A DNA stretch of 64,000 nt from Cryomorphaceae bacterium (GCA_002682945.1 NYSL01000033.1:37106-101105); one strand, 5' to 3'. Positions 48,565 to 59,063 are shown, numbered from the stretch's first letter. Notes: generated from the sequence alone by a model not told the origin. Translations and numbers: made by a program.

Positions 48565-51500
48565 ATGAGAAAATCAGAGACAAATACAACAGGTAGTTTT
48601 CAATCTATAACCATAGGTCTGGCATCACCAGAATTTCTTCTTGAGCGATCAAGTGGAGAGGTTTTAAAGCCAGAAACAATTAATTACAGAACTCACAAGC
48701 CTGAGCGAGACGGATTGTTTTGTGAACGTATTTTTGGACCAGTAAAGGATTTTGAATGTGCTTGCGGAAAATACAAACGAATCCGATATAAGGGAATAGT
48801 CTGTGATCGATGTGGCGTAGAAGTTACAGAGAAGAAAGTTCGTCGAGAGAGAATTGGTCACATTAATTTGGTTGTTCCGGTTGCTCATATTTGGTATTTT
48901 CGATCGCTTCCAAATAAAATTGGATACTTGCTGGGAATTCCAACAAAAAAGTTAGACATGATAATATATTATGAGAGATATATTGTTATTCAAAATGGAG
49001 CAGCTCAAGATTCTGAAGGTAATGAATTTGCTCACATGCAATTCTTGACTGAAGAAGAGTATCTCGATGCCCTCGACCGTCTTCCATCAGAGAATATGTA
49101 TTTGGATGATAGTGACCCAACTAAGTTTATTGCCAAAATGGGTGCTGAGGCTCTATTGATGCTTATTCAGCGCTTGGATTTGGATCAAATGTCCTATGAT
49201 TTAAGAGATAAGGCAGCTAAAGAGACATCTCAACAAAGAAAGCAAGAAGCTTTGAAGCGGCTTCAGGTTGTTGAATCAATGCGTGATGGTAATACCAGAA
49301 TGGAGAATAAACCAGAATGGATGTTAATCAAAGTTGTCCCTATTATTCCTCCGGAGCTGCGACCACTGGTTCCATTAGATGGTGGAAGATTTGCTACATC
49401 TGATCTTAATGATCTATACCGTAGAGTGATAATTCGAAATAATCGATTAAAGCGTCTATTGGAGATTAAAGCACCTGAAGTTATCTTGAGAAATGAAAAG
49501 CGCATGCTTCAAGAATCTGTTGATAGTCTTTTTGATAACACAAGAAAAGCCAGTGCTGTAAAAACGGAAAGTAACCGACCTTTAAAATCATTGAGTGATA
49601 GTTTGAAAGGGAAACAAGGTAGGTTTAGACAGAATCTTTTAGGAAAAAGAGTTGATTATTCTGCACGATCGGTCATTGTAATAGGCCCGGACCTGAAACT
49701 ACACGAATGTGGGTTGCCCAAGGGTATGGCTGCCGAGCTATATAAACCTTTTATCGTAAGGAAACTCATAGAGAGGGGCATAGTGAAAACTGTAAAATCT
49801 GCTAAGAAAATCATAGATAATAGAGAAGCAGTTGTTTGGGATATACTGGAAAATGTAATGAAAGGACATCCAGTGTTATTAAATAGAGCTCCGACTCTGC
49901 ATCGATTGGGTATTCAAGCTTTTCAACCAAAGATGATTGAGGGTAAGGCTATTCAGCTTCATCCGCTTACATGTACTGCCTTTAATGCTGATTTTGATGG
50001 AGACCAAATGGCTGTTCACTTGCCTTTGGGTCCAGCAGCTATTTTAGAAGCTCAAATATTGATGCTTGCTTCGCACAATATTTTAAACCCAGCAAACGGA
50101 TCCCCCATTACAGTGCCATCCCAGGATATGGTATTAGGCCTCTACTACATGACAAAGGCTAAGAGGAATCTTCCGAAGGATCCAGTAAAGGGAGAAGGAA
50201 TGACTTTTTATTCAGCAGAAGAAGTAAATATTGCTTACAACGAAAAAAGAGTTGATCTAAATGCGTACGTAAAAGTTCGAGCTTTAGTTGATGGTGATAA
50301 CGGTGAATTAACACACAAGGTTATTGAGACCAGTGTTGGTAGAGTTTTATTTAATCAAGTAGTTCCAGAAGGTGTTGGTTTTATTAACGAGGTGCTTACT
50401 AAAAAAGCATTGAGAGATATTATTGCACGCATTCTTACTCGCACAGATGTACCGAGAACAGCAAAGTTCCTTGATGATATGAAAAACCTTGGTTATTCAA
50501 ATGCGTTCTTTGGAGGACTTTCTTTTTCACTAGGAGATATTATGGTTCCAGAAATTAAGGAATCCTTAGTTGATGATGCAGACTCTGAAGTCGAAGGTAT
50601 TTTGACGAATTACAACATGGGTCTTATTACCAATAATGAAAGATATAATCAAGTAATTGATGTTTGGACTAATGCCAATGCCAGGTTAACGCAATCCGCA
50701 ATGTCTCAGTTGATAAATGACCGTCAAGGATTTAACCCAATTTATATGATGTTAGATTCTGGTGCTCGTGGTTCAAAAGAACAAATTCGTCAATTATCGG
50801 GAATGAGGGGATTAATGGCAAAACCCCAGAAATCGGGCTCCGCTGGCGGTGAAATTATTGAGAATCCTATCATCTCCAACTTTAAAGAAGGACTTTCGAT
50901 TCTTGAGTACTTTATCTCTACCCACGGCGCAAGAAAAGGTCTTGCAGATACAGCCTTAAAAACTGCTGATGCTGGATATTTGACAAGAAGGTTACATGAT
51001 GTAGCTCAAGATGTAATTGTTAACCTAGATGATTGTGGGACATTGCGAGGAATTGAAATTCATCCCTTGCGCAAAAATGAAGAGATTGTTGAACTGTTGT
51101 CTGAGAGAATAGCTGGACGTGTTTCTCTACTCGACGTAATTGATCCAATTACGGGTGAGAAATACATTGAGGCTGGACAAATGATTTCAGATTTAATTGC
51201 CGAGAAAATTGATGGTTCACCAATCGAATCGGTTGAAGTCCGTTCACCTCTTACATGCGAAAGTAAGAAAGGAATTTGTGCAAAATGTTATGGAAGAAAC
51301 CTTTCAACAGCAAAATTTGTTCAAACAGGTGAAGCTGTTGGTGTATTAGCGGCCCAGTCCATAGGTGAGCCAGGAACTCAATTGACCCTCAGGACCTTCC
51401 ACGTTGGAGGAACAGCAGGTAATGTTTCGGAAATAAGTAGCTTGAAAGCGAAATTTGACGGTATTCTAGAATTAGATGAAGTTAGAACTGTAATTTCTGA

Positions 51501-52869
51501 AAATCCTGAAGGTGAAAAATCAAATATCGTAATAGGACGGACTGGAGAAATGCGAATCGTCGATTCTTCAACAGGTATATCCGTTATGACAGGAAATGTT
51601 CCATACGGGTCAAACTTGTTGCTGAAATCAGGTGCTAAGGTCAAAAAAGATGATATCATATGTTCATGGGACCCTTACAATGCAGTAATTATCTCTGAGC
51701 ATTCGGGAACGATTGCGTATCAAGATATTATTCAAGGGGTTACTTATAAGGTTGAGATCGATGAGCAAACTGGCTTCCAGGACAAAGTAATATCTGATAA
51801 TAGAAATAAGAAACTAGTCTCAATGCTTAAAGTATTGGATAAAAAAGGAAATGAAATAAAGCATTATACATTACCAGTAGGTGCTCATTTGATGGTCGAT
51901 GAAGGGGAAGAAATAAAGGCCGGAAAAATTTTAGTCAAGATTCCTCGACGAGGTGCGAAAGCAGGTGATATAACTGGAGGACTTCCAAGGGTAACAGAGT
52001 TATTTGAAGCTAGAAACCCTTCAAATCCCTCAGTAGTTACAGCGATTGATGGTACTGTTTCATATGGGAAAATTAAACGTGGAAACCGTGAAATAATTAT
52101 TGAAAGTCGAACAGGAGAACAAAAAAAGTATTTGATCAACTTATCGAAGCAGATTTTAGTTCAAGAAAATGATTTTGTTCGTGCAGGATCCCCTCTCAGC
52201 GATGGGGCTATAACCCCCTCAGATATTTTAGCAATTCAAGGTCCAACTGCAGTTCAGGAATATTTAGTTAACGAAATCCAAGAGGTCTATCGTTTGCAGG
52301 GTGTTAAAATAAATGACAAGCATTTTGAAGTTATTGTTAGGCAAATGATGCGTAAAGTAGAGATTGTAGACGGTGGAGACACCTCTTTCTTAGAAGGACA
52401 TTTAGAACATACAATTGACTTCATAACGGAAAATGATTCGATTTTTGATAGAAAGATTGTAGTTGATGCAGGAGATAGCGATTCTTTAAAGGCGGGAATG
52501 AAAATATCTTCTCGTCGTCTGCGTGACGAAAACTCTTTATTGAGACGTTCTGACAAGGTTTTAGTTGAAGCACGTGACGCGGAACCTGCAACGGCAAAGT
52601 TGATTTTACAGGGAATTACAAGAGCTTCACTTCAAACCAAGTCATGGGTTTCTGCGGCATCTTTCCAGGAGACTACGAAGGTTCTAAATGAAGCGGCAAT
52701 AGCAGCGAAAATCGATACTCTTGAAGGTTTAAAAGAGAATGTAATTGTTGGCCATAGAATTCCTGCAGGTACTGGCTTGAAAAAGTATTACAAATCAGTT
52801 GTAGGCAGTAAAGAAGAATATGAAGAAATGATGGCAAAGAAAACGGTTGATGTTGAATTAGACGACTAA
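48565..52869 (+). CDS. rpoC: RNA polymerase subunit beta'
   Basis: 1434 residues. The zinc ribbon near the N-terminus has Cys65, Cys67, Cys80 and Cys83; the catalytic loop NADFDGDQM (474-482) binds the active-site magnesium; a second zinc site is seen in [13 protein letters not shown]. The bridge helix and trigger loop region ([19 protein letters not shown]) is normal. It ends 15 bases before a DUF3467 gene, which therefore seems part of the same transcript. Confidence 0.99.
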   Translation: MRKSETNTTGSFQSITIGLASPEFLLERSSGEVLKPETINYRTHKPERDGLFCERIFGPVKDFECACGKYKRIRYKGIVCDRCGVEVTEKKVRRERIGHINLVVPVAHIWYFRSLPNKIGYLLGIPTKKLDMIIYYERYIVIQNGAAQDSEGNEFAHMQFLTEEEYLDALDRLPSENMYLDDSDPTKFIAKMGAEALLMLIQRLDLDQMSYDLRDKAAKETSQQRKQEALKRLQVVESMRDGNTRMENKPEWMLIKVVPIIPPELRPLVPLDGGRFATSDLNDLYRRVIIRNNRLKRLLEIKAPEVILRNEKRMLQESVDSLFDNTRKASAVKTESNRPLKSLSDSLKGKQGRFRQNLLGKRVDYSARSVIVIGPDLKLHECGLPKGMAAELYKPFIVRKLIERGIVKTVKSAKKIIDNREAVVWDILENVMKGHPVLLNRAPTLHRLGIQAFQPKMIEGKAIQLHPLTCTAFNADFDGDQMAVHLPLGPAAILEAQILMLASHNILNPANGSPITVPSQDMVLGLYYMTKAKRNLPKDPVKGEGMTFYSAEEVNIAYNEKRVDLNAYVKVRALVDGDNGELTHKVIETSVGRVLFNQVVPEGVGFINEVLTKKALRDIIARILTRTDVPRTAKFLDDMKNLGYSNAFFGGLSFSLGDIMVPEIKESLVDDADSEVEGILTNYNMGLITNNERYNQVIDVWTNANARLTQSAMSQLINDRQGFNPIYMMLDSGARGSKEQIRQLSGMRGLMAKPQKSGSAGGEIIENPIISNFKEGLSILEYFISTHGARKGLADTALKTADAGYLTRRLHDVAQDVIVNLDDCGTLRGIEIHPLRKNEEIVELLSERIAGRVSLLDVIDPITGEKYIEAGQMISDLIAEKIDGSPIESVEVRSPLTCESKKGICAKCYGRNLSTAKFVQTGEAVGVLAAQSIGEPGTQLTLRTFHVGGTAGNVSEISSLKAKFDGILELDEVRTVISENPEGEKSNIVIGRTGEMRIVDSSTGISVMTGNVPYGSNLLLKSGAKVKKDDIICSWDPYNAVIISEHSGTIAYQDIIQGVTYKVEIDEQTGFQDKVISDNRNKKLVSMLKVLDKKGNEIKHYTLPVGAHLMVDEGEEIKAGKILVKIPRRGAKAGDITGGLPRVTELFEARNPSNPSVVTAIDGTVSYGKIKRGNREIIIESRTGEQKKYLINLSKQILVQENDFVRAGSPLSDGAITPSDILAIQGPTAVQEYLVNEIQEVYRLQGVKINDKHFEVIVRQMMRKVEIVDGGDTSFLEGHLEHTIDFITENDSIFDRKIVVDAGDSDSLKAGMKISSRRLRDENSLLRRSDKVLVEARDAEPATAKLILQGITRASLQTKSWVSAASFQETTKVLNEAAIAAKIDTLEGLKENVIVGHRIPAGTGLKKYYKSVVGSKEEYEEMMAKKTVDVELDD

Positions 52870-52884
52870 CTTAAATTGTGGAAA

Positions 52885-53193
52885 ATGGGTGAGGAAAAAG
52901 AAAATCAGGTTCAAATTGAGCTAAATGCTGAAACTGCTGACGGTATTTACAGTAACTTGGCAGTCATAAATCATTCACCTTCAGAATTCGTATTAGATTT
53001 TATTCAGATGATGCCTGGTTTGCCAAAAGCAAGGGTCAAAGCTCGTGTTATTTTAACACCTCAGCATGCCAAAAGGCTCATAGTGGCTCTAGAAGACAAT
53101 GTATCTAGATTTGAATCTGCTCATGGTAAAATATCAGATACGGAAAATCCAAAGGTTCCAATACAATTTGGTGGTCCTGCGGGACAAGCATAG
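52885..53193 (+). CDS. DUF3467 protein, last gene of the rpoBC operon
   Basis: 102-residue soluble protein from ATG 52885 (MGEEKENQVQIELN). Family features: DGIYSNLAVINHSPSEFVLDF, the MMPGLPKARVKARVILTP strand pair and HAKRLIVALEDNV. DUF3467 proteins are small alpha/beta proteins of unknown function, found next to rpoC in many Bacteroidota as I recall. It follows rpoC by 15 bases and is on the same strand, converging with a small membrane-protein gene 14 bases later. A role linked to RNA polymerase is inferred from position only. Confidence 0.85.
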   Translation: MGEEKENQVQIELNAETADGIYSNLAVINHSPSEFVLDFIQMMPGLPKARVKARVILTPQHAKRLIVALEDNVSRFESAHGKISDTENPKVPIQFGGPAGQA

Positions 53194-53207
53194 ACCTGTC
53201 TTTGAAA

Positions 53208-53459
53208 TTATGAACTTTGATTTTGATCAGCTTTTTGATCAAAAAGACTATCTAGAATGGCTACAATTCCTCGAATTATGAGGCCAGCTCCCACAAACAT
53301 TAGAGTTACTATTAGCCCAGTCCAAAACCAGTTTCCATTCTTTAAGGCAGGTGCTCCTATCCAGAAATAGAAAGCGGGTCCAGCAAACAAGAATGGAAAG
53401 GAAAATGCTAAAATTATAACTCCCTTCATTAAACTGGGTTTTTTAGATTTTTTACTCAT
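53208..53459 (-). CDS. Small two-helix membrane protein (DUF6095-like)
   Basis: 83 residues with a basic start (MSKKSKKPSLMKG) and two predicted membrane helices, about 12-36 (VIILAFSFPFLFAGPAFYFW) and 44-68 (FWTGLIVTLMFVGAGLIIRG). The arrangement resembles DUF6095, a family of unknown function common in Flavobacteriia; I am moderately sure. It starts 9 bases after the aminotransferase stop on the same strand and probably ends that transcript. Confidence 0.6.
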   Translation of the reverse strand: MSKKSKKPSLMKGVIILAFSFPFLFAGPAFYFWIGAPALKNGNWFWTGLIVTLMFVGAGLIIRGIVAILDSLFDQKADQNQSS

Positions 53460-53468
53460 GCTTTCAAT

Positions 53469-54653
53469 TTACAGTTGATTTAATACTTGGATGAAGTTAG
53501 AATTGAAATAATCTATTTCATTTGCTGTTATGCAAAGTGGAGGGGTTATTCTCAGGGCTTCATTATTAAAAAGAAAAAAGTTGGTGATTATTTTTCTCTC
53601 AATGAGTTTTTTATAAACTAAGTTTTTAAAATCTTCAGTTTCCAGAATAACAGATAGAAGTAAACCAGTGCCCCGAACTTCACATACCTTTGGGTGCGAT
53701 GTTAAAACTTCTTTAATTAGTTCACCTCGCCTTTTAACATCAATAAGCCAGTTCGAAGATTTAAGAACTTGAAATGCAGCAAGACCTGCAGCGCAGCTAA
53801 CCGGGTTTCCTCCAAAGGTTGTAATATGCCCAAGAATAGGATCACTTTTAAGTTTCATCATCTTCGATTTCGATGAAATAAATGCCCCTAGAGGCATTCC
53901 TCCTCCCAGAGCTTTCCCCAAGCAAAGTATATCAGGAGTTATTCCATATTCTTGGTGAGCAAACAAATTCCCCGTCCTACCAAAAGCCGTTTGACACTCA
54001 TCAACTATCAACATTGCTCCAACCTCTGAACATTTACTGGATAATTTATCTAAAAAAACTTTATCGGCTTTTTTGTAACCTGTGCCAGCTTGAATACATT
54101 CTACAATCACTGCTGCAGTTTTCGAGGATATTTCATTTAAAGACTCTATATCGTTGTATTCAAGTTGTCTGTGATCTGGAACTAAAGGTCTAAAAGCTCT
54201 TTTATATTTTTCATTGCCCATTGATGAGAGGGCTCCTATAGTTGAACCATGATAGGATCCTTTAAAGGAAATTATCTCAGATCTTCCAGTCACTCTCCTA
54301 GCTAATTTAAAGGCACCTTCGGTGGCCTCAGTACCGGAATTTACCCAATAAACGGTTTGCAGCTCAGCATCCAATTCATTAGTTATTGATTCTGCATATG
54401 TCACTTGGATCTTTTGAATATATTCTCCGTAGACCATCAGATGCATATGTTTATCTATTTGTTCTTTAACGGCGGAAATAACTACAGGATGACTATGTCC
54501 AATATTCGCAACTGCGATGCCACTAATGAAGTCTAGATATTTTTCATCTTTATCGTCATAAAGATATATTCCATTTGCTTTTGAAAATTTCAGTAGCATT
54601 GGAGATCCTGTAGTTTGAGCTAAATGTTTATAGAAGGATTTTTCTAATTCCAT
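53469..54653 (-). CDS. Class III PLP-dependent aminotransferase (acetylornithine/ornithine type)
   Basis: 394 residues from ATG 54653 (MELEKSFYKHLAQ). The open frame runs to 54830, but that extension overlaps the transketolase gene and is not typical. PLP contacts: SGTEA (106-110), Asp218-Glu219 in LIVDECQTAFGRTG (215-228) and Lys247 in CLGKALGGGMPLG. The opening IAVANIGHSHPVV and the HMHLMVYGEY stretch fit the Bacteroidota 'aspartate aminotransferase family' group close to ArgD and RocD. Substrate is not fixed by sequence. It lies 47 bases beyond the transketolase C-terminal gene on the same strand. Confidence 0.88.
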   Translation of the reverse strand: MELEKSFYKHLAQTTGSPMLLKFSKANGIYLYDDKDEKYLDFISGIAVANIGHSHPVVISAVKEQIDKHMHLMVYGEYIQKIQVTYAESITNELDAELQTVYWVNSGTEATEGAFKLARRVTGRSEIISFKGSYHGSTIGALSSMGNEKYKRAFRPLVPDHRQLEYNDIESLNEISSKTAAVIVECIQAGTGYKKADKVFLDKLSSKCSEVGAMLIVDECQTAFGRTGNLFAHQEYGITPDILCLGKALGGGMPLGAFISSKSKMMKLKSDPILGHITTFGGNPVSCAAGLAAFQVLKSSNWLIDVKRRGELIKEVLTSHPKVCEVRGTGLLLSVILETEDFKNLVYKKLIERKIITNFFLFNNEALRITPPLCITANEIDYFNSNFIQVLNQL

Positions 54654-54700
54654 TACTGTATTCTGTCCAAAACGTGTTAAAAATATTTTAGTTCTCCAAA

Positions 54701-55651
54701 TTAACGTTTCAAAACACTTTTTACGGCATCTACTATTGCAGATGAATCCAGACCATACTTTTTCATAAGCTGATCTGGTTTCCCACTTTCTCCAAAGGAA
54801 TCGTTTACGCCAACCATTTCCATTGGACAAGGTTTGTGCAAGGCGAGTGCTTGGGCTACTGAATCTCCAAGACCACCATTTTTTTGATGCTCTTCCGCAG
54901 TAACTACTCGCCCTGTTTTTTCAGCACTTTTAAGGAGCGTACTAAGGTCTAAAGGCTTTATGGTAGCACAGTTTATTACTTCTGCATTTATTCCAATTTT
55001 TGTTAGCGAATTGTATGCTTCTAGAGCCTCCCATACTAAATGGCCATTTGCAATTATCGTCACATCTTTTCCTTCAGTTAATACATCAGCTTTACCAATC
55101 TCAAATGGTTTTTCTGATGGAGTGAAATTTGGAACTTTGGGACGTCCAAACCTCAAGTATACAGGGCCTAAATAATTAGAAATAGCAATAGTAGCTGCTC
55201 GAGTTTGATTAAAATCACAAGGTGATATAACAACCATACCTGGAAGCATTTTCATTAGTCCGATATCTTCAAGAATTTGGTGAGTAGCACCGTCTTCGCC
55301 AAGGGTTAGCCCTGCATGCGAAGCGCAGATTTTTACATTTTTCCCTGAGTATGCTATGCTTTGGCGAATTTGATCATAAACTCGGCCTGTTGAAAAATTC
55401 GCAAAGGTTCCAGTAAACGGGATATAGTTTCCGATTGATAGTCCTGCAGCCATGCCCATCATATTTGCCTCTGCAATTCCTGTTTGAAAAAAGCGATCGG
55501 GGAATTCATCAGCAAAGTAATTCATTTTCAAAGATCCTGTTAAATCTGAGCATAATGCAACGACATTGGGGTTATTTCTACCTAAAAATAGCAAACCGTC
55601 ACCAAAGCCTGACCGCGTGTCTTTATTGCCAGAATTTATAAAATTGTGCAT
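54701..55651 (-). CDS. tktB: Transketolase, C-terminal subunit
   Basis: 316 residues carrying the pyrimidine-binding and C-terminal domains of transketolase. The proton-relay Glu61 is in TGIAEANM (57-64), followed by GMAAGLSIGNYIPF and the phosphate-binding region DGATHQILEDIGLM. It needs the separate N-terminal subunit at 57053 to make the whole enzyme of the non-oxidative pentose phosphate pathway. Split transketolases are common in Bacteroidota and archaea, but here the halves are separated by a vWA gene (10 bases downstream of that gene). The symbol is only a label for this half. Confidence 0.93.
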   Translation of the reverse strand: MHNFINSGNKDTRSGFGDGLLFLGRNNPNVVALCSDLTGSLKMNYFADEFPDRFFQTGIAEANMMGMAAGLSIGNYIPFTGTFANFSTGRVYDQIRQSIAYSGKNVKICASHAGLTLGEDGATHQILEDIGLMKMLPGMVVISPCDFNQTRAATIAISNYLGPVYLRFGRPKVPNFTPSEKPFEIGKADVLTEGKDVTIIANGHLVWEALEAYNSLTKIGINAEVINCATIKPLDLSTLLKSAEKTGRVVTAEEHQKNGGLGDSVAQALALHKPCPMEMVGVNDSFGESGKPDQLMKKYGLDSSAIVDAVKSVLKR

Positions 55652-55661
55652 TTTTTATTTT

Positions 55662-57053
55662 TTAAGGTAATCTGACAAGAGTCGAATTACCGGATGAGAC
55701 ATTGAATTTTTTTGTTTTTGAATATGATGTTTGTTGTGCGCTTCCAGATCTGAAGATAAGTATATATTGACCAGGTTGGAGAGAGAATTTTTGACGTGTT
55801 AATTGATCGTCTATGTTTATTACCCATTCTAGTTTTGACCCATCTGATTCAAAAATTGCACCGTAACCATTGGTCTTCAATTGAATTGTCACATCCCCTG
55901 GAGTAGGAATAATGAAATCATGAGTTTTACCTGGCTCGATGAGAACTTTTTCTTGATAGCGGGGTAGTGTTAGAATATCAATTTCATAATACCCTGAAAG
56001 GTATCTGGTTGTGGAATTAAAATATTGAACATTTAATATTTCTGACTTTCCCGCCTGTCTCACAACCGCTAGTGGTTTGTATTGAAGTGATTTGGAACCT
56101 GGCATACTTAATTTAAGTTCTCCAGAGACTATTTCCGTTCCCAATTGATTGTGCTTACCGGAAAAAATATATGATGAATCGATTTTAACTGGAGGTATCG
56201 AGAACACTTGACCTTCATATTGAATCAATGGATCTAGATTTAAAGTATCAGGTAGATTTTTATAATTAAGAGTGTGGATAAACATATTTTGAATTTGATC
56301 GCTTTTTATATTTTTCAATATTATTGGCAAGTTCGTCTCAGATGCATTTCCATCATTACCAATCAAATTAATTTGAGCTGAGGTATTATTTAGTACTTGG
56401 GTTACAATAACATCTAGGACTTTTTTAAAAGTATTTTCATTCTTTGCATCGTAATAAGAGCCAACGCAATCAAATGAATTTACTAGTTCCGGTTCCAATC
56501 CAACTCCAATTACAAAAGGTTTCAGAAAAATCCCTTTCTTTTGAAGAATTTTTGAGGCTTTACAAGGATCTTCGTCACATGCTTCAACACCATCGGTAAT
56601 TAGAATGAGGATATTCCTACAATTTTCACAACTTGGAAAATCGCCTGCAGCACTTAAAATTGATCTAGCGATCGGTGTAGTCCCCATTGGTCTCAGCTCT
56701 CGGATTTTCTGTTTTATTCGATTAAGATTTTTATAATTAAATGGCACTTCTAACTTTGTATCGTTACAATCCTGAGGGGGTACAGGTTTTTGATGACCGT
56801 ATACACGAAGAGCAAGTTGAAAATTCGGATCTTGAATTTCAGAAAGACTGTCAATCATACTATTCATCAACCTTTGAGCAATCTCCATTTTTGTTCCATT
56901 TTCCCATCTGCCATACATGGAATTTGAGGCGTCAAGAACAAATAATATCCTAGTCAGCTTTTCTGACTCTATATATTTTTTTGGAGTTACCTTTTGGCAG
57001 AGTATTGGACCTATTAAAATTGAGAATCCTATCGTAAAAATAAACTTTCTCAT
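55662..57053 (-). CDS. Exported von Willebrand factor A domain protein between the transketolase halves
   Basis: 463 residues. Signal peptide about 1-20; then a vWA domain (about 35-225) with an intact metal site DASNS (Asp41, Ser43, Ser45), the TTPIARS loop and ITDGVEACDEDPC. It has several Cys in pairs (CENC, ACDEDPC, FDCVG), fitting an oxidising periplasm. The second half (about 230-463) is beta-rich without a recognised domain and ends as a beta-sandwich-like tail (GQYILIFRSG). It may bind a protein ligand through the metal site. It is coupled to the upstream tkt gene by TAATG, with the stop and start sharing one base. Confidence 0.85.
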   Translation of the reverse strand: MRKFIFTIGFSILIGPILCQKVTPKKYIESEKLTRILFVLDASNSMYGRWENGTKMEIAQRLMNSMIDSLSEIQDPNFQLALRVYGHQKPVPPQDCNDTKLEVPFNYKNLNRIKQKIRELRPMGTTPIARSILSAAGDFPSCENCRNILILITDGVEACDEDPCKASKILQKKGIFLKPFVIGVGLEPELVNSFDCVGSYYDAKNENTFKKVLDVIVTQVLNNTSAQINLIGNDGNASETNLPIILKNIKSDQIQNMFIHTLNYKNLPDTLNLDPLIQYEGQVFSIPPVKIDSSYIFSGKHNQLGTEIVSGELKLSMPGSKSLQYKPLAVVRQAGKSEILNVQYFNSTTRYLSGYYEIDILTLPRYQEKVLIEPGKTHDFIIPTPGDVTIQLKTNGYGAIFESDGSKLEWVINIDDQLTRQKFSLQPGQYILIFRSGSAQQTSYSKTKKFNVSSGNSTLVRLP

Positions 57054-57901
57054 TAAATTGGATAATCACCTAAGGTCTCAGGTAGCTGGCTCAAGGCTTT
57101 TTCTAGTTGTTCATCACTGGGAGCAATGCCGTGCCACTTATGAGTACCTGTCATAAAATCAACTCCTGCACCCATTTCAGTTTGCATAATTATACAAACT
57201 GGTTTTCCTTTTCCAGATAAATTTATGGCCGTATTTAATCCTTCAATTACCTCGCTTAGATTATTTCCATTATCAATTTTTAATACTTCCCATCCAAAAG
57301 AAATAAATTTCGACCCAATATCTCCCATTGGCATTACATCATTTGTTGATCCATCTATTTGTTGTCCATTTGCATCTATTGTTGCAATTATATTATCAAT
57401 ATTTTTTGAGCCTGCATAAAGGGCAGCTTCCCAGATTTGGCCTTCTTGAAGTTCTCCATCACCATGGAGTGAAAAGACTAGGTTATTATCATTAGATAAC
57501 TTTTTGGCTTCAGCGGCACCTAAAGCAACTGATAATCCTTGCCCTAAGCTGCCTGAGGCAATTCTAACTCCCGGGAGGCCTTCATGTGTTGTTGGATGTC
57601 CCTGAAGGCGCGAATTTAATTTCCTAAATGTACTTAATTCATCTATTGAAAAGTATCCAGCTCTTGCCAGAACACTATAGAATACTGGACTGATATGGCC
57701 ATTGCTTAAGAAAAAAATATCCTCATTTTGTCCATTCATGTTAAAGGACTCTTTATCGTGATTTAATACCTTAAAGTAAAGTGCTACAAAAAACTCTGTA
57801 CATCCAAGTGATCCCCCTGGATGACCAGATTGCACTGCATGTACCATCCTAAGAATATCTCGTCTTATTTGAGATGGGATTTTTTCAATTGATTTGTCCA
57901 T
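57053..57901 (-). CDS. tktA: Transketolase, N-terminal subunit
   Basis: 282 residues with the thiamine-diphosphate-binding domain: SGHPGG (25-30), the metal/TPP motif GDGELQEGQIWEAALYAG (147-164) and NGQQIDG (178-184). His27 and the GTHKWHGIAP region contact the donor. The domain order and length fit the N-terminal subunit of a split transketolase (SDR-free, about 280 residues). Its stop shares one base with the ATG of the vWA gene (TAATG), after which comes the C-terminal subunit. The symbol is a label for this half. Confidence 0.93.
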   Translation of the reverse strand: MDKSIEKIPSQIRRDILRMVHAVQSGHPGGSLGCTEFFVALYFKVLNHDKESFNMNGQNEDIFFLSNGHISPVFYSVLARAGYFSIDELSTFRKLNSRLQGHPTTHEGLPGVRIASGSLGQGLSVALGAAEAKKLSNDNNLVFSLHGDGELQEGQIWEAALYAGSKNIDNIIATIDANGQQIDGSTNDVMPMGDIGSKFISFGWEVLKIDNGNNLSEVIEGLNTAINLSGKGKPVCIIMQTEMGAGVDFMTGTHKWHGIAPSDEQLEKALSQLPETLGDYPI

Positions 57902-57919
57902 GGAAAATTTCGATTATTA

Positions 57920-57960
57920 TTTCACAAAAGTAAGGTCTATGGATGAGTACATTTGTGAAA
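57920..57960. promoter_or_regulatory. Symmetric divergent promoter region of tkt and ychF
   Basis: TTTCACAAAAGTA (57920-57932) and TACATTTGTGAAA (57948-57960) are inverted repeats with 12 of 13 matching bases and 15 bases between. Each half holds an exact -7 box: TACTTTTG on the minus strand (57932-57925) for transketolase and TACATTTG on the plus strand (57948-57955) for ychF. Neither has a clear -33 box. Confidence 0.5.
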
Positions 57961-57971
57961 AATAAAATAAT

Positions 57972-59063
57972 ATGAAATGCGGAATCGTAGGGCTTCCTAA
58001 TGTAGGAAAATCTACACTTTTTAATTGTTTGAGCAATGCTAAAGCCCAAGCTGCCAATTTTCCTTTTTGTACAATTGAGCCTAATCTTGGGACAGTAAAT
58101 GTTCCAGATTTGAGATTGAAGACTTTGGAGTCTATCGTAAACCCTGAAAAGTTAATTCCGGCTACTGTAGAGATAGTTGATATTGCAGGACTTGTCAAAG
58201 GAGCAAGTAAAGGAGAAGGTTTAGGTAATAAATTTTTGGGAAATATTCGAGAATGCAATGCAATTCTGCATGTGCTGCGTTGTTTTGAAAATGAAAATAT
58301 AGTTCACGTTGAAGGTTCAATTAATCCCATCCGAGACAAAGAAACTATTGATATTGAATTGCAATTAAAGGACTTAGAGTCATTGGAGAAAAGAATAATA
58401 AAGATTCAAAAAACTGCCAAGACAGGAGAAAAAGATGCAATTAAGGAATTAGAGATGGCAATGCGATTGAAAGAGCATATCGAGCTTGGCAAATCTGCAC
58501 GTCTTTTTCAGCGTAATGATCAGGAATCTAATTGGGTAAGAGATTATCATTTATTAACGGATAAACCTGTTTTATACGTTTGTAATGTAGATGAGGTTTC
58601 AGCTAAAGATGGTAATGAAATGGTTCAAATGGTTAAGGATATGGCAAAAGAAGAAAATTCACATGTGGTATATCTGGCGGTTGAAATAGAATCTGGTATT
58701 GTTGAATTTGATGATCAAGATGAAAGAAATTTATTTCTAGATGATTTAGGTTTGACTGAACCTGGAGTAAATAAAATTATTCGGGAGTCATATTCGATGC
58801 TTGATTTGCAAACATATTTTACAGCAGGTCCCAAGGAGGTTCGAGCATGGACTATAAAAAAAGGTAGTACTGCTCCAGAGAGTGCCGGTGTCATTCATGG
58901 TGATTTTGAAAAGGGTTTTATAAAAGCTGAAGTAATATCTTATTCAGATTTCACAAAGTTTCAAAATGAGAATGCAGCAAAAGAAGCTGGAAAAATGAGG
59001 TTGGAGGGAAAAGATTACATTGTGCAAGATGGCGACCTAATGCATTTTAAGTTCAATATCTAA
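57972..59063 (+). CDS. ychF: Obg-like GTPase/ATPase YchF
   Basis: 363 residues. The nucleotide-binding domain starts with GLPNVGKST (about 6-14), has the G3 DIAGLVKGASKGEGLG, then a coiled coil (about 130-170) and a C-terminal TGS-like domain (TYFTAGPKEVRAWT, VIHGDFEKGFIKAEVISYSDF). YchF hydrolyses ATP in preference to GTP and binds ribosomes; its role is in stress response and translation. It diverges from transketolase through a symmetric promoter region and ends at a short TTTTGATCAAAA palindrome. Confidence 0.97.
   Translation: MKCGIVGLPNVGKSTLFNCLSNAKAQAANFPFCTIEPNLGTVNVPDLRLKTLESIVNPEKLIPATVEIVDIAGLVKGASKGEGLGNKFLGNIRECNAILHVLRCFENENIVHVEGSINPIRDKETIDIELQLKDLESLEKRIIKIQKTAKTGEKDAIKELEMAMRLKEHIELGKSARLFQRNDQESNWVRDYHLLTDKPVLYVCNVDEVSAKDGNEMVQMVKDMAKEENSHVVYLAVEIESGIVEFDDQDERNLFLDDLGLTEPGVNKIIRESYSMLDLQTYFTAGPKEVRAWTIKKGSTAPESAGVIHGDFEKGFIKAEVISYSDFTKFQNENAAKEAGKMRLEGKDYIVQDGDLMHFKFNI

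Noticed and set aside
53221-53244. TTTTGATCA/TGATCAAAA hairpin near the rpoC-DUF3467 end as operon terminator
   Set aside because: Nine AT-rich pairs without a T run in either direction, inside coding sequence of the minus-strand gene; too weak to call.
54654-54830. N-terminal extension of the aminotransferase
   Set aside because: It overlaps the transketolase C-terminal gene, is rich in Arg, Trp and Cys unlike the family, and the family start fits ATG 54653.
56980-57053. vWA protein as a lipoprotein through Cys19
   Set aside because: The residues before Cys are Pro-Ile-Leu; a lipobox needs Gly, Ala or Ser just before the Cys.
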